Shown: positions 36,228 to 45,721 of the stretch, in pieces | How the letters are laid out: each line of letters opens with the position of its first letter | How positions within the stretch are numbered: position 1 is the stretch's first letter | NCBI RefSeq assembly: GCF_000766945.1 | Contig: NZ_KN266211.1 | Span: 65,352-129,351 of the forward strand | Length of the DNA: 64,000 nt | Origin: Cellvibrio mixtus subsp. mixtus J3-8 | GTDB lineage: Bacteria > Pseudomonadota > Gammaproteobacteria > Pseudomonadales > Cellvibrionaceae | Direction: 5' to 3' | Translations under genes and position numbers: made by a program | Notes under the pieces: model-generated | Seen by the model: the letters and a program-made list of their open reading frames with translations, nothing else | What the model was told of the DNA's origin: nothing | Database searches by the model: none

Positions 36228-36649
36228 ATATAAAATCATTCCTGCTGTTTTAAAAAATCCCGCATTGCCTGTTTATTAAATCCTTATTTAAATGGATTTC
36301 GGCGTCAAAAAAATTCCTGCTTGTTTTGCTACCTTGCGATTTGATATTTGTCGTCTAGTATACAGGTTGTCTAAATAACAACAGTTAGTGATAACTTTTG
36401 ATCTCTGCACAGCCCTCACTATTACCGGTTTCGTCGGGGTGGGAGCAATAATTATGTTAATTATTTTTCTTGCTTCCTTGACGGAATTTAATCGTCATTT
36501 TTTAACATTAATTTTTATTTTTAAAAAATTATTCAGTGGAAGTTTCGATAGGAAAGGAGTGGGATCGCGATAAATAACGGCCAAATTTATCACTCGAATG
36601 AGAGCGAAGCATGGAGCAGGGCCAATAATAGTTAACACAAGGACTTAAT
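36228..36649. other. Non-coding gap before the small secreted protein gene
   Basis: About 420 bp, AT-rich. It contains a short GTG-started hydrophobic frame (36388-36573) that lacks a ribosome site and that I do not accept. The promoter of the small secreted protein gene should lie here. No repeat or operator was recognised. Confidence 0.55.
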
Positions 36650-36970
36650 ATGAAATTTAGATTAATTGCTACAGCTGCTATGGTTTTCGGTTTGGTTTCC
36701 GCTGCACATGCGGATACAAAAGTTGCAGAGTTTGGTGATCCTGTGTTGGGTAATTCCTGGGGTGGCTGCACTTTTACAAAGACTTACTCAACGGGTGGGG
36801 GCGGTTATTTATTCGATCAATATCAAATTTCATGCCCCACCGGAACTTACACCGTTGGTGTATATAAAAATACTTCCGGTAGTTGGCCTACTTGTACTTT
36901 CTATCCTGGCAGCCCCACCTATTATGCACAAGGTGATTGCTCAAATTGGCGTGTTTACCTGCGTCCATAA
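36650..36970 (+). CDS. Small secreted four-cysteine protein
   Basis: A 106-residue protein with a clear signal peptide (MVFGLVSAAHADT, cleavage near residue 21). The mature part of about 85 residues is Gly/Ser/Thr/Tyr-rich with four cysteines (40, 62, 82, 97), enough for two disulfides, and ends in WRVYLRP. AAGGA lies before the ATG and a terminator follows, so it is monocistronic. I do not recognise a family. A beta-rich, disulfide-stabilised extracellular protein is inferred. Confidence 0.75.
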   Translation: MKFRLIATAAMVFGLVSAAHADTKVAEFGDPVLGNSWGGCTFTKTYSTGGGGYLFDQYQISCPTGTYTVGVYKNTSGSWPTCTFYPGSPTYYAQGDCSNWRVYLRP

Positions 36971-36991
36971 TTTGCAATAAGCATTGCTTTA

Positions 36992-37023
36992 AAAAGCCGG
37001 TGGATTTATTCATCGGCTTTTTT
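36992..37023 (+). terminator. Terminator of the small secreted protein gene
   Basis: AAAAGCCG (36992-36999) and CGGCTTTT (37014-37021) form a stem followed by further T. It lies 22 bp after the stop codon. The convergent LacI-type gene ends 30 bp beyond, so it may serve both. Confidence 0.8.
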
Positions 37024-37053
37024 ATTTTTTGCCTGTCCGTATTTTGGTGAAGG

Positions 37054-38055
37054 TTATTTTTTCCCCGGTGCCGGGCCGGTGCTTTTACGGATAATAAATT
37101 CTGTTGGCAATACACATTCACGTTGACTTAATGGCTCACCTTCAATCACTTTCAATAACATGTCCATTGCCATTTTTCCCATTTCTTCCGCAGGTTGTGA
37201 AATGGTAGTGAGGCTTGGATCTGAATATTTTGCGTAGGCGATATCGTCAAAACCGGTCACGGAAATATCTTCCGGAATACGGATTCCCTGGTTTTTGAGG
37301 GTTTGCATGGCGCCAATCGCCATTTCATCGTTCATGGAAAAAATTGCCGTAGGGCGATTTTTCATATTGCAGAACTGGAAGGCGGCGTTAAGCCCGGACC
37401 ACATGGTGAAATCCCCTTCGGCAATCAAATCTTTTTCAAATGGAATACCGGCTTCAGCGATCGCTTCTTTATAGCCCTCCAGTCGATCAATGGCATGGGG
37501 GTTATCTTTCAATCCAGAAATAACGCCAATGCGTTTGTGCCCCAATGAGATCAAATAATTCACCATGCTTTTGGCGGCGCCGCGGTTATCAATACGGATT
37601 GCAGGGCCGGTGGTGTATTCGCAGCCGCACGCATTTACGCAGGGAACGTCGGCGGGAATATTGTTCTGGCTTTTTTCCGAGCTGGGGCGCAGTTGCACTA
37701 TGCCATCCGCAAGGCGGGTTTCCACACGGCGGATATATTCCAATTCCCGCTCGGGAGTGCCGCGGGTATCGCCTAGCAGCACTGCATAGCCTTTCTGGTG
37801 CGCGCGGTCTTCAAGTGCGCGGATAAACAAGGAGTAGAAGGGGTTGGCGATATCAGGCACCAGCACCACCACTGCGTAGGCACGCGCGGAGCGGAAGTTG
37901 CGGGCGAGCATATTGGGGCGGTAGCCAACTTCTGCGATGGCTTTATGCACCTTGTCCAGGCTCTCCGGAGACACCTTTTCAGGGTTGCTAAGTGCACGTG
38001 AAACGGTAGCAACAGAAACACCCGCCAGGCGGGCGACATCGCGAATATTGGACAT
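37054..38055 (-). CDS. LacI-family transcriptional regulator
   Basis: A 333-residue repressor. The N-terminal helix-turn-helix reads IRDVARLAGVSVATVSRALS, the hinge follows, and the periplasmic-binding-like core runs from about residue 60 (YAVVVLVPDIANPFYSLFIR). I start it at the ATG at 38055 (MSNIRDV). It is divergent from the sodium:solute symporter gene, with a perfect-type LacI operator (38170-38183) between them. It is the likely regulator of the mannan locus, and presumably of itself. Mannose, mannobiose or a phosphorylated sugar would be the plausible effector. Confidence 0.9.
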   Translation of the reverse strand: MSNIRDVARLAGVSVATVSRALSNPEKVSPESLDKVHKAIAEVGYRPNMLARNFRSARAYAVVVLVPDIANPFYSLFIRALEDRAHQKGYAVLLGDTRGTPERELEYIRRVETRLADGIVQLRPSSEKSQNNIPADVPCVNACGCEYTTGPAIRIDNRGAAKSMVNYLISLGHKRIGVISGLKDNPHAIDRLEGYKEAIAEAGIPFEKDLIAEGDFTMWSGLNAAFQFCNMKNRPTAIFSMNDEMAIGAMQTLKNQGIRIPEDISVTGFDDIAYAKYSDPSLTTISQPAEEMGKMAMDMLLKVIEGEPLSQRECVLPTEFIIRKSTGPAPGKK

Positions 38056-38381
38056 AAAAAACAACCTATGGGGACCGGCAGCCTGCCAGTTGATTTTGAA
38101 TTTATTGGAGATTTACTTATTTGCCGGAAAATTTACTACAGCGCACCAAAAGAGACTAGAAAAAAAACATGTAAACGGTTACATTAGCCGGACGTGGCGA
38201 TGGTTATGGTCGGTTGTGCTATATCTTTGCTGGCTACACCGTCGTCGATTGCAGTTCCCCTGAGTCTCAGTTTTTTCCGGTAAATCCGGGAGTACAGCAC
38301 GGATGTGCCGGACCAGATAAGAAAAGCGATCACAATCGACTTCATAAATTGGCGATCCACATAATAAATTGGTGTGTGTTC
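38056..38381. other. Divergent control region between lacI-type and symporter genes
   Basis: A 326-bp gap with one strong operator at 38170-38183. The symporter frame is open through part of it (from 38214), but the upstream residues do not resemble the family. Confidence 0.65.
38170..38183. promoter_or_regulatory. LacI-type operator 3 (mannan regulon)
   Basis: TGTAAACGGTTACA, nearly perfect palindrome (one mismatch around the central CG). It lies between the divergent repressor and symporter genes and probably controls both. Confidence 0.8.
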
Positions 38382-40304
38382 ATGATTCTTCCCTTTCTCG
38401 ATATTGCGATTGTCCTGCTATTTATTTGCTCGACAATTTTTGTTGGTTTTTGGGTTTCTTCCCGCGCATCCAAGGATATGAACAGTTATTTCCTGGGTGG
38501 CAATAAACTCAAGTGGTACATGCTGGGTTTATCCAATGCATCGGGTATGTTCGATATCAGCGGCACCATGTGGCTGGTGTATTTGCTATTCGTGTACGGC
38601 TTGTCGAGTATTTATATTCCCTGGTTGTGGCCCACTTTTAACCAGATTTTCCTGATGGTTTTCCTCGCGACCTGGCTGCGTCGTTCCGGGGTAATGACGG
38701 GGGCGGAATGGATTATTTTTCGTTTTGGCGATGACCGCGGCGCACGCTTGTCCAACATCATTGTGGTGGCATTTGCGCTGGTCGGTGTGATTGGTTTCCT
38801 CGCTTATGGATTTATCGGCATCGGAAAATTTGCGTCAGTATTTTTCCCGTGGAAACTTTCTGAAGATCCCCACATGAATGATGTGTATTACGGTTTGGTC
38901 ATGACCATCATCACCACCTTTTACATTATTAAAGGCGGGATGTTCTCAGTAGTATTTACCGAAGTATTCCAGTTTATTGTGACCACGATTGCGAGTATCG
39001 GTGTTGGTATTGTTGCGATACACAGTGTATCACCCGAAATGATTGCCGCCGTTGTTCCGGCTGGCTGGGACAGTGTTGCGGTCAACTGGCATTTGAATGT
39101 GGACTGGGCCGGGCGACTGGATGCGGCTAATGAAAAAATTGCTGCTGACGGCTATTCGCTCTTTGCCATCTTTTTCATGTTGATGTTGTTCAAAGGTTTT
39201 TTATTAAGCCTTGCCGGCCCTGCTCCAAACTACGATATGCAACGCGTGCTGTCGACGCAATCGCCGCGCGATGCTGCGAAGATGAGTGGTTTTGTAACTG
39301 TTGTATTGATGTTCCCGCGTTATATGTTGATTGCCGGTCTAACCGTATTGGCGCTCGCTTTCTTCATGAATGATTTGCGTGCGATGGGTTCGAATGTCGA
39401 CTTTGAACAAATTCTGCCGTTTGTATTGAAAAATTATATTCCCAGCGGTTTGCTCGGTTTATTAATTGCCGGTTTGCTTGCTGCATTTATGTCGAACTTT
39501 GCTGCAACCGTAAATGCCGCACCAGCGTATGTAGTAAATGATATTTACAAACGCTACATCAATCCCAACGCCGAACCCAAGCGTTACGTGTATATGAGTT
39601 ACATCGTATCGTTGTTATTTATTGTGATTGGCGTGGCGCTCGGCTTTTTTATCCCGAGTGTGAATACCGTATTACAGTGGATTGTTAGTGGCCTCTACGG
39701 TGGTTACACCGCCTCTAACGTACTCAAGTGGTACTGGTGGCGATTCAATGCCTATGGTTATTTCTGGGGCATGTTAGTCGGTATTGTGTTGGCCTTGTCA
39801 CTCGCTATACCGCAAGCAAATACTGCTGTGGCGCACGCATTGGGTGTATTCGGATTGCAGTTGGACAAAATTGATTTCATCTACGCATTCCCGTGGTTGT
39901 TGGTAATTTGTTTGATTACCTGTGTGGTGACGTCATTGGTTACGGCTCCATCGGATATGGACGTGCTGAAAAAATTCTATTTGAAAGTGCGCCCCTGGGG
40001 CTTCTGGGGGCCGGTGCATGAGCTGTGTTTGCAAGAGCATCCGGAATTAATAAAAAATACCCATTTCCTGCGCGATATGGTGAATGTGCTTGTAGGCATT
40101 GTGTGGCAAACCTCCCTGGTTGCGGCACCCATTTTCCTGGTGATCCAGCAGTTCGATAAATTCTTTATCGCTATGGGACTGGCTGCTATTTGCGCGCTGT
40201 TCCTGTGGAAAAACTGGTATCGCCATTTGCAGGATTATCCAGCGGATATTCCACCTGCCTTGCTCACCGGCACTAAAGACGAGCATTTGTTAGCAAAATC
40301 CTGA
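38382..40304 (+). CDS. Sodium:solute symporter (SSS family)
   Basis: A 640-residue polytopic transporter of the sodium/solute symporter family (SGLT-like), with about 13-14 membrane segments from the N-terminal DIAIVLLFICSTIFVGFWV. The middle segments include LLGLLIAGLLAAFMSNFAAT, a sodium-site region of the family. It is sited between the repressor and the GH130 phosphorylase gene, so import of mannobiose or manno-oligosaccharides is inferred. The start is set at the ATG at 38382, just before the first membrane segment; the ribosome site is weak. Confidence 0.88.
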   Translation: MILPFLDIAIVLLFICSTIFVGFWVSSRASKDMNSYFLGGNKLKWYMLGLSNASGMFDISGTMWLVYLLFVYGLSSIYIPWLWPTFNQIFLMVFLATWLRRSGVMTGAEWIIFRFGDDRGARLSNIIVVAFALVGVIGFLAYGFIGIGKFASVFFPWKLSEDPHMNDVYYGLVMTIITTFYIIKGGMFSVVFTEVFQFIVTTIASIGVGIVAIHSVSPEMIAAVVPAGWDSVAVNWHLNVDWAGRLDAANEKIAADGYSLFAIFFMLMLFKGFLLSLAGPAPNYDMQRVLSTQSPRDAAKMSGFVTVVLMFPRYMLIAGLTVLALAFFMNDLRAMGSNVDFEQILPFVLKNYIPSGLLGLLIAGLLAAFMSNFAATVNAAPAYVVNDIYKRYINPNAEPKRYVYMSYIVSLLFIVIGVALGFFIPSVNTVLQWIVSGLYGGYTASNVLKWYWWRFNAYGYFWGMLVGIVLALSLAIPQANTAVAHALGVFGLQLDKIDFIYAFPWLLVICLITCVVTSLVTAPSDMDVLKKFYLKVRPWGFWGPVHELCLQEHPELIKNTHFLRDMVNVLVGIVWQTSLVAAPIFLVIQQFDKFFIAMGLAAICALFLWKNWYRHLQDYPADIPPALLTGTKDEHLLAKS

Positions 40305-40360
40305 TAACTATTTTTGATTGCGGTGTGGTTAAGTCCCCACCGCAAAAAAATAATTACCGG

Positions 40361-40374
40361 TGTAATCGATTACG
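40361..40374. promoter_or_regulatory. LacI-type operator 4 (mannan regulon)
   Basis: TGTAATCGATTACG, 13 of 14 positions palindromic. It lies 63 bp upstream of the GH130 start and after the symporter gene. A weak hairpin (TTGCGGTG/CACCGCAA, about 40318-40343) precedes it, so this is likely a separate regulated promoter. Confidence 0.75.
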
Positions 40375-40436
40375 TAAAAAGCATGTCCAAACATGCATAT
40401 CGGGCGACCATTATTTGACTCATTGGAGTAAACAAT

Positions 40437-41618
40437 ATGAGCAGCTTTAAAGAACAAGCCAAAGCGTTGTTGCAGCAACATGAAGCCTTGGTGGGCAAAA
40501 AAAATAACAAGAGAGCAAACGGTAACGGAATTTACGATTGCTATGAAAACCCGATTCTCACTGCCGATCATGCCCCTATTTTCTGGCGCTACGATTTAAA
40601 TGAAAAAACCAATCCATTTTTAATGGAGCGCCAGGGGGTTAATGCCGCATTTAATTCCGGTGCGATTTATTGGAATGGTAAATATATTTTAGCGGTGCGT
40701 GTTGAAGGCGTTGATCGCAAATCTTTTTTTGCAATCGCTGAAAGCCCCAACGGCATCGACAATTTCCGTTTTTGGGATTACCCGATTACCCTGCCGGAAA
40801 CTGATCGTCCTGATACCAATGTTTATGATATGCGTTTAACGGCGCACGAAGACGGCTGGATTTACGGTTTGTTTTGCACCGAGCGCAAAGATTTAACGCG
40901 CCCGGAAGATACCTCTGCCGCTGAAGCGCAATGCGGTATCGCACGTACTAAAGATTTAAAAACCTGGGAGCGCTTGCCGGATTTAATTACTTATTCAGGC
41001 CAGCAGCGCAATGTGGTGTTGCATCCGGAATTTATCGATGGCAAATACGGCCTGTACACTCGCCCGCAAGATGGCTTTATTAGCGTAGGTGGCGGTGGCG
41101 GTGTGGGTTGGGGGTTAACCGAAACCATGACCAACGCTGAAGTAAAATCGGAAGTGATTGTTGATCCAAAAATTTATCACACCATCAAAGAAGTCAAAAA
41201 TGGCCAGGGCCCTGCACCGATTAAAACCGCGGAAGGCTGGTTGCATTTAGCGCATGGCGTACGTAATACCGCCGCTGGTTTGCGTTATACGCTGTATATG
41301 TTCATGACTGAACTGGAGCGCCCCTGGGTTATCACCCATCGCCCGGCGGGTCATTTTATTGCACCGCATGGCGCAGAGCGGGTGGGCGATGTTTCCAACG
41401 TGGCGTTCTCAAACGGTTGGATTGTGAATGAAAAAAATGAAGTATTTATTTATTACGCTTCGTCAGACACGCGTATGCATGTAGCAACAAGTACGGTAGA
41501 AAAGTTAATTGATTACTGCAAAAACACACCGGAAGACGGATTGCGTTCTGCCGCGTCTGTTGCGGTGCGTAATGAATTGATCAGCGCAAATTTGAACGTG
41601 CTTAAGGACCTGGTGTAA
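40437..41618 (+). CDS. unkA: 4-O-beta-D-mannosyl-D-glucose phosphorylase (GH130)
   Basis: A 393-residue cytoplasmic GH130 subfamily 1 enzyme that phosphorolyses mannosyl-beta-1,4-glucose to mannose 1-phosphate and glucose. The beta-propeller motifs include NAAFNSGAIYWNGKYILAVR and VYDMRLTAHEDGWIYGLFC, in which Asp131 aligns with the general acid reported for the family. It lies 4 bp before the epimerase gene that makes its substrate. The arrangement matches unkA-epiA of the Cellvibrio mixtus galactomannan locus, where this gene was first left unnamed. Confidence 0.93.
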   Translation: MSSFKEQAKALLQQHEALVGKKNNKRANGNGIYDCYENPILTADHAPIFWRYDLNEKTNPFLMERQGVNAAFNSGAIYWNGKYILAVRVEGVDRKSFFAIAESPNGIDNFRFWDYPITLPETDRPDTNVYDMRLTAHEDGWIYGLFCTERKDLTRPEDTSAAEAQCGIARTKDLKTWERLPDLITYSGQQRNVVLHPEFIDGKYGLYTRPQDGFISVGGGGGVGWGLTETMTNAEVKSEVIVDPKIYHTIKEVKNGQGPAPIKTAEGWLHLAHGVRNTAAGLRYTLYMFMTELERPWVITHRPAGHFIAPHGAERVGDVSNVAFSNGWIVNEKNEVFIYYASSDTRMHVATSTVEKLIDYCKNTPEDGLRSAASVAVRNELISANLNVLKDLV

Positions 41619-41622
41619 ACGC

Positions 41623-42840
41623 ATGAATGCAGTGGTATTGCCCGCGCGTTTTGCCCCTTTGCCGCAAGAATTTCATGCGGAATTAATTGCGATTGCTGAC
41701 TGGTGGGTGAAACACTCACCTGATCAGGCGCAAGGCGGTTTTTACGGTGAAATCGCAGTGGATAACCAGCCGGTAAACAATGCGAGCAAAGGTATTATTT
41801 TAAACGCGCGCATTCTCTGGTTTTTCAGCGAAGTGGCGTTGGCAGTTGACAACCCGGACTATCGTCGTTGCGCCCGGCGCGCCTACGATTATATCGCCGC
41901 ACATTTTGTCGATAATGAATTTGGAGGTGTGTATTGGGAACTGGATTCAACCGGCAAACCGATCAACACCAAAAAACAAATTTATGCCCAGGCGTTTACG
42001 ATTTACGCACTGTGTGCCTACTACCAATTATCGCAAGATGGACAGGCATTAGAGTTAGCCCAATCCTGTTTTGCATTAATTGAACAGCACGGTATTGACC
42101 GTGAGCGCGAAGGTTATCTGGAAGCATTTACACGCGAGTGGGGCTTGATTGATGATTTGCGTTTGAGTGAAAAAGATTTGAATTATCCCAAATCGCAAAA
42201 CACGCATTTGCATATCCTTGAAGCCTACACGCGTTTATACAAAGTGGATGCGCGCCCTGAAGTAAAAGCGGCACTGCGTTACAACATTGAGATGTTTGAT
42301 AAATACATGATCGATAAGAATACGCATCACCTGCGTATGTTTATGGATCTGGAGTGGAATGATTTTTCTCCCGGTTATACCTACGGCCATGATATCGAAG
42401 CCAGCTGGTTGATCGCGCAAGCATTGGAATCTCTGGGTGATGAGAGTTACACCAAATCCCTGACGCCCACCTTGATCAAGGTGGCAGACGTCACCTTGAA
42501 CGAAGGGATTGGCGAGCAGGGGCAGGTGTTGGATTCTTATGACTTCGCTACAAAAACGGTAAATGCCGATACCGTTTGGTGGGTTCAGGCGGAAGCGTTG
42601 GTCGGATTCCTCTACGCCTATGCCACCACTGGTGATGCGCGTTATTTTGAGGCGGCAAAAAATGCCTGGGAATTTATTAAAACCTATCAAATTGACCATA
42701 ACAATGGTGAATGGTTTTGGTTGTCCCGTTTGCAGACGGCGAATGGTGATCCACATTACAAAGTCGGTTTTTGGAAATGCCCTTATCACAACGGGCGCGC
42801 GATGCTTGAAGCAATCCGTTATTTACAAAAAATAGCGTGA
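41623..42840 (+). CDS. epiA: Mannobiose (cellobiose-type) 2-epimerase
   Basis: A 405-residue AGE-superfamily (alpha/alpha)6-barrel enzyme that epimerises the reducing sugar of beta-1,4-mannobiose to give mannosyl-glucose. Key segments are GFYGEIAVDNQPVNNASKG, GGVYWELDSTGKP, FSPGYTYGHDIEASWLI and the diagnostic C-terminal FWKCPYHNGRAMLEAIRYL with the catalytic His. It lies 4 bp after the GH130 gene and feeds it directly. Confidence 0.92.
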   Translation: MNAVVLPARFAPLPQEFHAELIAIADWWVKHSPDQAQGGFYGEIAVDNQPVNNASKGIILNARILWFFSEVALAVDNPDYRRCARRAYDYIAAHFVDNEFGGVYWELDSTGKPINTKKQIYAQAFTIYALCAYYQLSQDGQALELAQSCFALIEQHGIDREREGYLEAFTREWGLIDDLRLSEKDLNYPKSQNTHLHILEAYTRLYKVDARPEVKAALRYNIEMFDKYMIDKNTHHLRMFMDLEWNDFSPGYTYGHDIEASWLIAQALESLGDESYTKSLTPTLIKVADVTLNEGIGEQGQVLDSYDFATKTVNADTVWWVQAEALVGFLYAYATTGDARYFEAAKNAWEFIKTYQIDHNNGEWFWLSRLQTANGDPHYKVGFWKCPYHNGRAMLEAIRYLQKIA

Positions 42841-42940
42841 TAGTGCCGGCTGGTTTTTGCGAAAAACGACAGTTGTTAGCCAACGGTTGTTGTTTTTTTG
42901 TTTGGAAAATAATTAAAAGCACTAACAACGGGTGACTCGT

Positions 42941-44281
42941 ATGAAAAAAATAAAATACATTGGCGCTTTTGCGTTGCTATTTTCGCTTTGCTGCTGTTTT
43001 GCGGGATGTTCCACCAATGCACCAAAAGCGGTGCCGACGCAAGATTTTGTAAAAGTAAAAGGCACTCAATTTGAAAAATCGGGCAAGCCTTATTACATCG
43101 CTGGAACCAACATGTGGTACGCCGGTTATTTGGGAGCTACTACGCAAGTGGGGAATCGCGCGCGCCTGGCAAAAGAGTTGGACAACCTGAAAGCCTTGGG
43201 TGTAAATAATCTACGCGTGCTGGCGGTATCAGAAAAAAGTGATATCAATTCGGTTGTAAAACCTGCAACCACTAACGGCTTTGGCAATTACGATGAAGAA
43301 TTATTAAAGGGCCTCGATTATTTACTGGCTGAAGTCGCCAAACGCGATATGACTGTAGTGCTCTATTTAAATAATTACTGGCAATGGTCGGGCGGTATGA
43401 GCCAGTACATGAGCTGGGTTGATGGCAAGCCGATGCAAGATCCCAACGTCACCAAAGACTGGGAAGGTTTTATGGCGCGCTCTGCCAGCTTTTACCAAAG
43501 TGCAAAAGCGCAGGAAGAATTCCGTAAAACCGTTAAAAAAATTATCACCCGCGTGAATACTGTGAATGGCAAAGCCTATGCGGATGATGCCGCGATTATG
43601 TCCTGGCAATTAGCTAATGAACCACGCCCCGGCAATAACAGTACTACTGCGCAAGAAAAACAAATTTATGTCGATTGGATTAATGGCATCACTGCATACA
43701 TCAAAGAACTCGATCCCCATCATTTAGTGAGTACTGGGAGTGAAGGCGTAATGGGTTCAGTGAGGGATGAAAAACTTTTTATCGACGCGCATTCCGGCAA
43801 ACATGTTGATTACCTGACTTATCACATGTGGATTCGCAATTGGGGCTGGATCGACAAAAACAATTTTGCCGGCACTTGGGATGCAGGTTGGGCTAAGGGT
43901 GAGGATTATTTAAAATCCCATATTGCTATTGCCAAAAAAATTGGTAAACCGATTGTGTTGGAAGAGTTTGGCCTCGATCGCGATGCTGGTGCTTACGATA
44001 TTAAAACGACGACCAAGGTGCGCGATCAATTTTATCAGCAAGTGTTTGATGTGCTCTGGGAACCCATGCAAAAAGGTGAGCCTATCGCCGGTTATAACTT
44101 CTGGGCCTGGAACGGCAGCGCACGTACTACGCGCGCAAATTATTGGTGGCAGGAAGGTGATGATTTGATGGGCGATCCGCCGCAAGAAGAGCAAGGTATG
44201 TATGGCATTTATGATTCAGATGCATCGACCATTGCGATCATTAAAGCGTTTAATACTAAAATTCAACGCTTGAATAAATAA
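42941..44281 (+). CDS. man5A: GH5_7 exo-beta-mannosidase lipoprotein (Man5A-like)
   Basis: A 446-residue predicted lipoprotein (lipobox FAGC, Cys23) with a GH5 subfamily 7 TIM barrel. The acid/base Glu is in SWQLANEPRPG and the nucleophile in IVLEEFGLDRD. Segments such as VNNLRVLAVSEKS and TYHMWIRNWGW match my memory of the Cellvibrio mixtus Man5A exo-mannosidase closely. It would release mannose from manno-oligosaccharides at the outer membrane. I start it at the ATG at 42941; an in-frame GTG lies 9 bp upstream. A strong terminator follows. Confidence 0.92.
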   Translation: MKKIKYIGAFALLFSLCCCFAGCSTNAPKAVPTQDFVKVKGTQFEKSGKPYYIAGTNMWYAGYLGATTQVGNRARLAKELDNLKALGVNNLRVLAVSEKSDINSVVKPATTNGFGNYDEELLKGLDYLLAEVAKRDMTVVLYLNNYWQWSGGMSQYMSWVDGKPMQDPNVTKDWEGFMARSASFYQSAKAQEEFRKTVKKIITRVNTVNGKAYADDAAIMSWQLANEPRPGNNSTTAQEKQIYVDWINGITAYIKELDPHHLVSTGSEGVMGSVRDEKLFIDAHSGKHVDYLTYHMWIRNWGWIDKNNFAGTWDAGWAKGEDYLKSHIAIAKKIGKPIVLEEFGLDRDAGAYDIKTTTKVRDQFYQQVFDVLWEPMQKGEPIAGYNFWAWNGSARTTRANYWWQEGDDLMGDPPQEEQGMYGIYDSDASTIAIIKAFNTKIQRLNK

Positions 44282-44302
44282 CCCGGGTCGAAATAAAAAA
44301 GT

Positions 44303-44334
44303 AAAAAACTGCAATGTGAATTGCAGTTTTTTTT
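44303..44334 (+). terminator. Terminator between man5A and aga27A
   Basis: AAAAAACTGCAA (44303-44314) and TTGCAGTTTTTT (44321-44332) form a perfect 12-bp stem with a six-base loop and further T. It implies that aga27A has its own promoter in the 70 bp that follow. Confidence 0.9.
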
Positions 44335-44406
44335 GAAAATCCATTAATTTATATGATTAGTAATATCCAATAAGTATTTATAAAAAATGACAACAGGTAC
44401 CCACCC

Positions 44407-45621
44407 ATGACAAAAAAATTATTTATCTATCTTGGCGTTATCGGCTCGTTATTGCTAGGCGCGCATGCACATGCGCAAAAATTTGAGCAGCTTGCCAAAA
44501 CGCCACAATTAGGTTGGAACAGCTGGAATACTTTTGGTTGTAACGTGGATGAAAACATGATTCGTGAAATGGCCGATGCGATGGTGTCGTCGGGTATGAA
44601 AGACGCGGGTTATGAATATATTAATATTGATGATTGCTGGCACGGTGAGCGCGATAAAAATGGTTTTATCCAGGCCGATAAAAAACATTTCCCTTCCGGC
44701 ATAAAAGCGCTGGCAGATTATGTTCACAAAAAAGGTTTGAAACTCGGTATTTATTCTGACGCGGGTAATACGACTTGTGCGGGCCGTCCGGGCAGTCGCG
44801 GCCACGAATACCAGGACGCAATTACTTACGCGAGCTGGGGTATTGATTATGTGAAATACGATTGGTGTGATACCAAAGATATCAATCCAATTTCTGCATA
44901 TTCAACCATGCGCGATGCATTGCACAAAGCCGGTCGTCCGATTTTATTCAGCATTTGCGAATGGGGTGATAACAAGCCGTGGGATTGGGCCAAAGATGTC
45001 GGTCATTCCTGGCGCACCACCGGCGATATTTATCCGTGCTGGAATTGCGAACACAACCATGGTTCCTGGTCATCATGGGGTGTGTTGCCAATCCTCGACA
45101 AACAAGCCGGTTTACGTAAGTTCGCAGGGCCTGGCCACTGGAATGATATGGATATGATGGAAGTAGGCAATGGGATGACGGAAGATGAAGACCGCTCACA
45201 CTTTTCTTTATGGGCAATGATGGCGTCACCATTAATTACCGGCAATGATTTGCGCAGCATGAGTGAGGCCACCAAAAAAATCCTCACTAACAAAGACATG
45301 CTGGCAATCAACCAGGACAAGCTTGGCGTCCAGGCTATGAAGTGGATTGACGACGGCGATATTGAAATTTACGTGAAGGCATTGGACAAAGGCGAATTTG
45401 CATTCCTGTTCCTGAACCGCGATGACGTCGCGCGCGATTACACCCTGGACTGGGCTTTCCATTACATGAAAGACGATCTGTTCAAACACGAGATTTTTTT
45501 CGATAAGAAAAAATTTAACTGGCGCGACATCTGGAATGGCGGTAAAGGTTCTACCGCCGAAAAATTTGCCACCAAAATTCCCGCGCACGGTGTGGTGGTA
45601 TTGCGTTTAACGCCGCAGTAA
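44407..45621 (+). CDS. aga27A: Alpha-galactosidase, GH27
   Basis: A 404-residue exported enzyme that removes alpha-1,6-galactose side chains from galactomannan and its oligosaccharides. The signal peptide ends near residue 24 (AHAHAQ). GH27 signatures are TPQLGWNSWNTFGCNVDE, YINIDDCWHG, the nucleophile Asp in YVKYDWCD and the acid/base Asp in SWRTTGDIYP, followed by GPGHWNDMDMM. Length matches Cellvibrio Aga27A. A terminator precedes and follows the gene. Confidence 0.95.
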   Translation: MTKKLFIYLGVIGSLLLGAHAHAQKFEQLAKTPQLGWNSWNTFGCNVDENMIREMADAMVSSGMKDAGYEYINIDDCWHGERDKNGFIQADKKHFPSGIKALADYVHKKGLKLGIYSDAGNTTCAGRPGSRGHEYQDAITYASWGIDYVKYDWCDTKDINPISAYSTMRDALHKAGRPILFSICEWGDNKPWDWAKDVGHSWRTTGDIYPCWNCEHNHGSWSSWGVLPILDKQAGLRKFAGPGHWNDMDMMEVGNGMTEDEDRSHFSLWAMMASPLITGNDLRSMSEATKKILTNKDMLAINQDKLGVQAMKWIDDGDIEIYVKALDKGEFAFLFLNRDDVARDYTLDWAFHYMKDDLFKHEIFFDKKKFNWRDIWNGGKGSTAEKFATKIPAHGVVVLRLTPQ

Positions 45622-45640
45622 GTGTTCGCGATGATTAAAA

Positions 45641-45665
45641 AAAACCGGCGCTGCCGGTTTTTTTG
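45641..45665 (+). terminator. Terminator of aga27A
   Basis: AAAACCGGC (45641-45649) and GCCGGTTTT (45653-45661) with a tight three-base loop, followed by TTTTG. It lies 20 bp after the stop codon. Confidence 0.88.
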
Positions 45666-45721
45666 TAAATGAAGCATAACTCCGTTTTTTTATCCAACAA
45701 TGTTTTTCATATCCATCAGTA

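Noticed and set aside
36388-36573. 61-codon hydrophobic frame before the small secreted protein
   Set aside because: GTG start without a ribosome site, AT-rich sequence that readily yields hydrophobic codons, and no sign of a linked gene.
42868-42885. Possible fifth LacI-type site upstream of man5A
   Set aside because: The CAACGGTTG stretch matches the other operators at too few positions, and the expected flanking A and T residues are absent.
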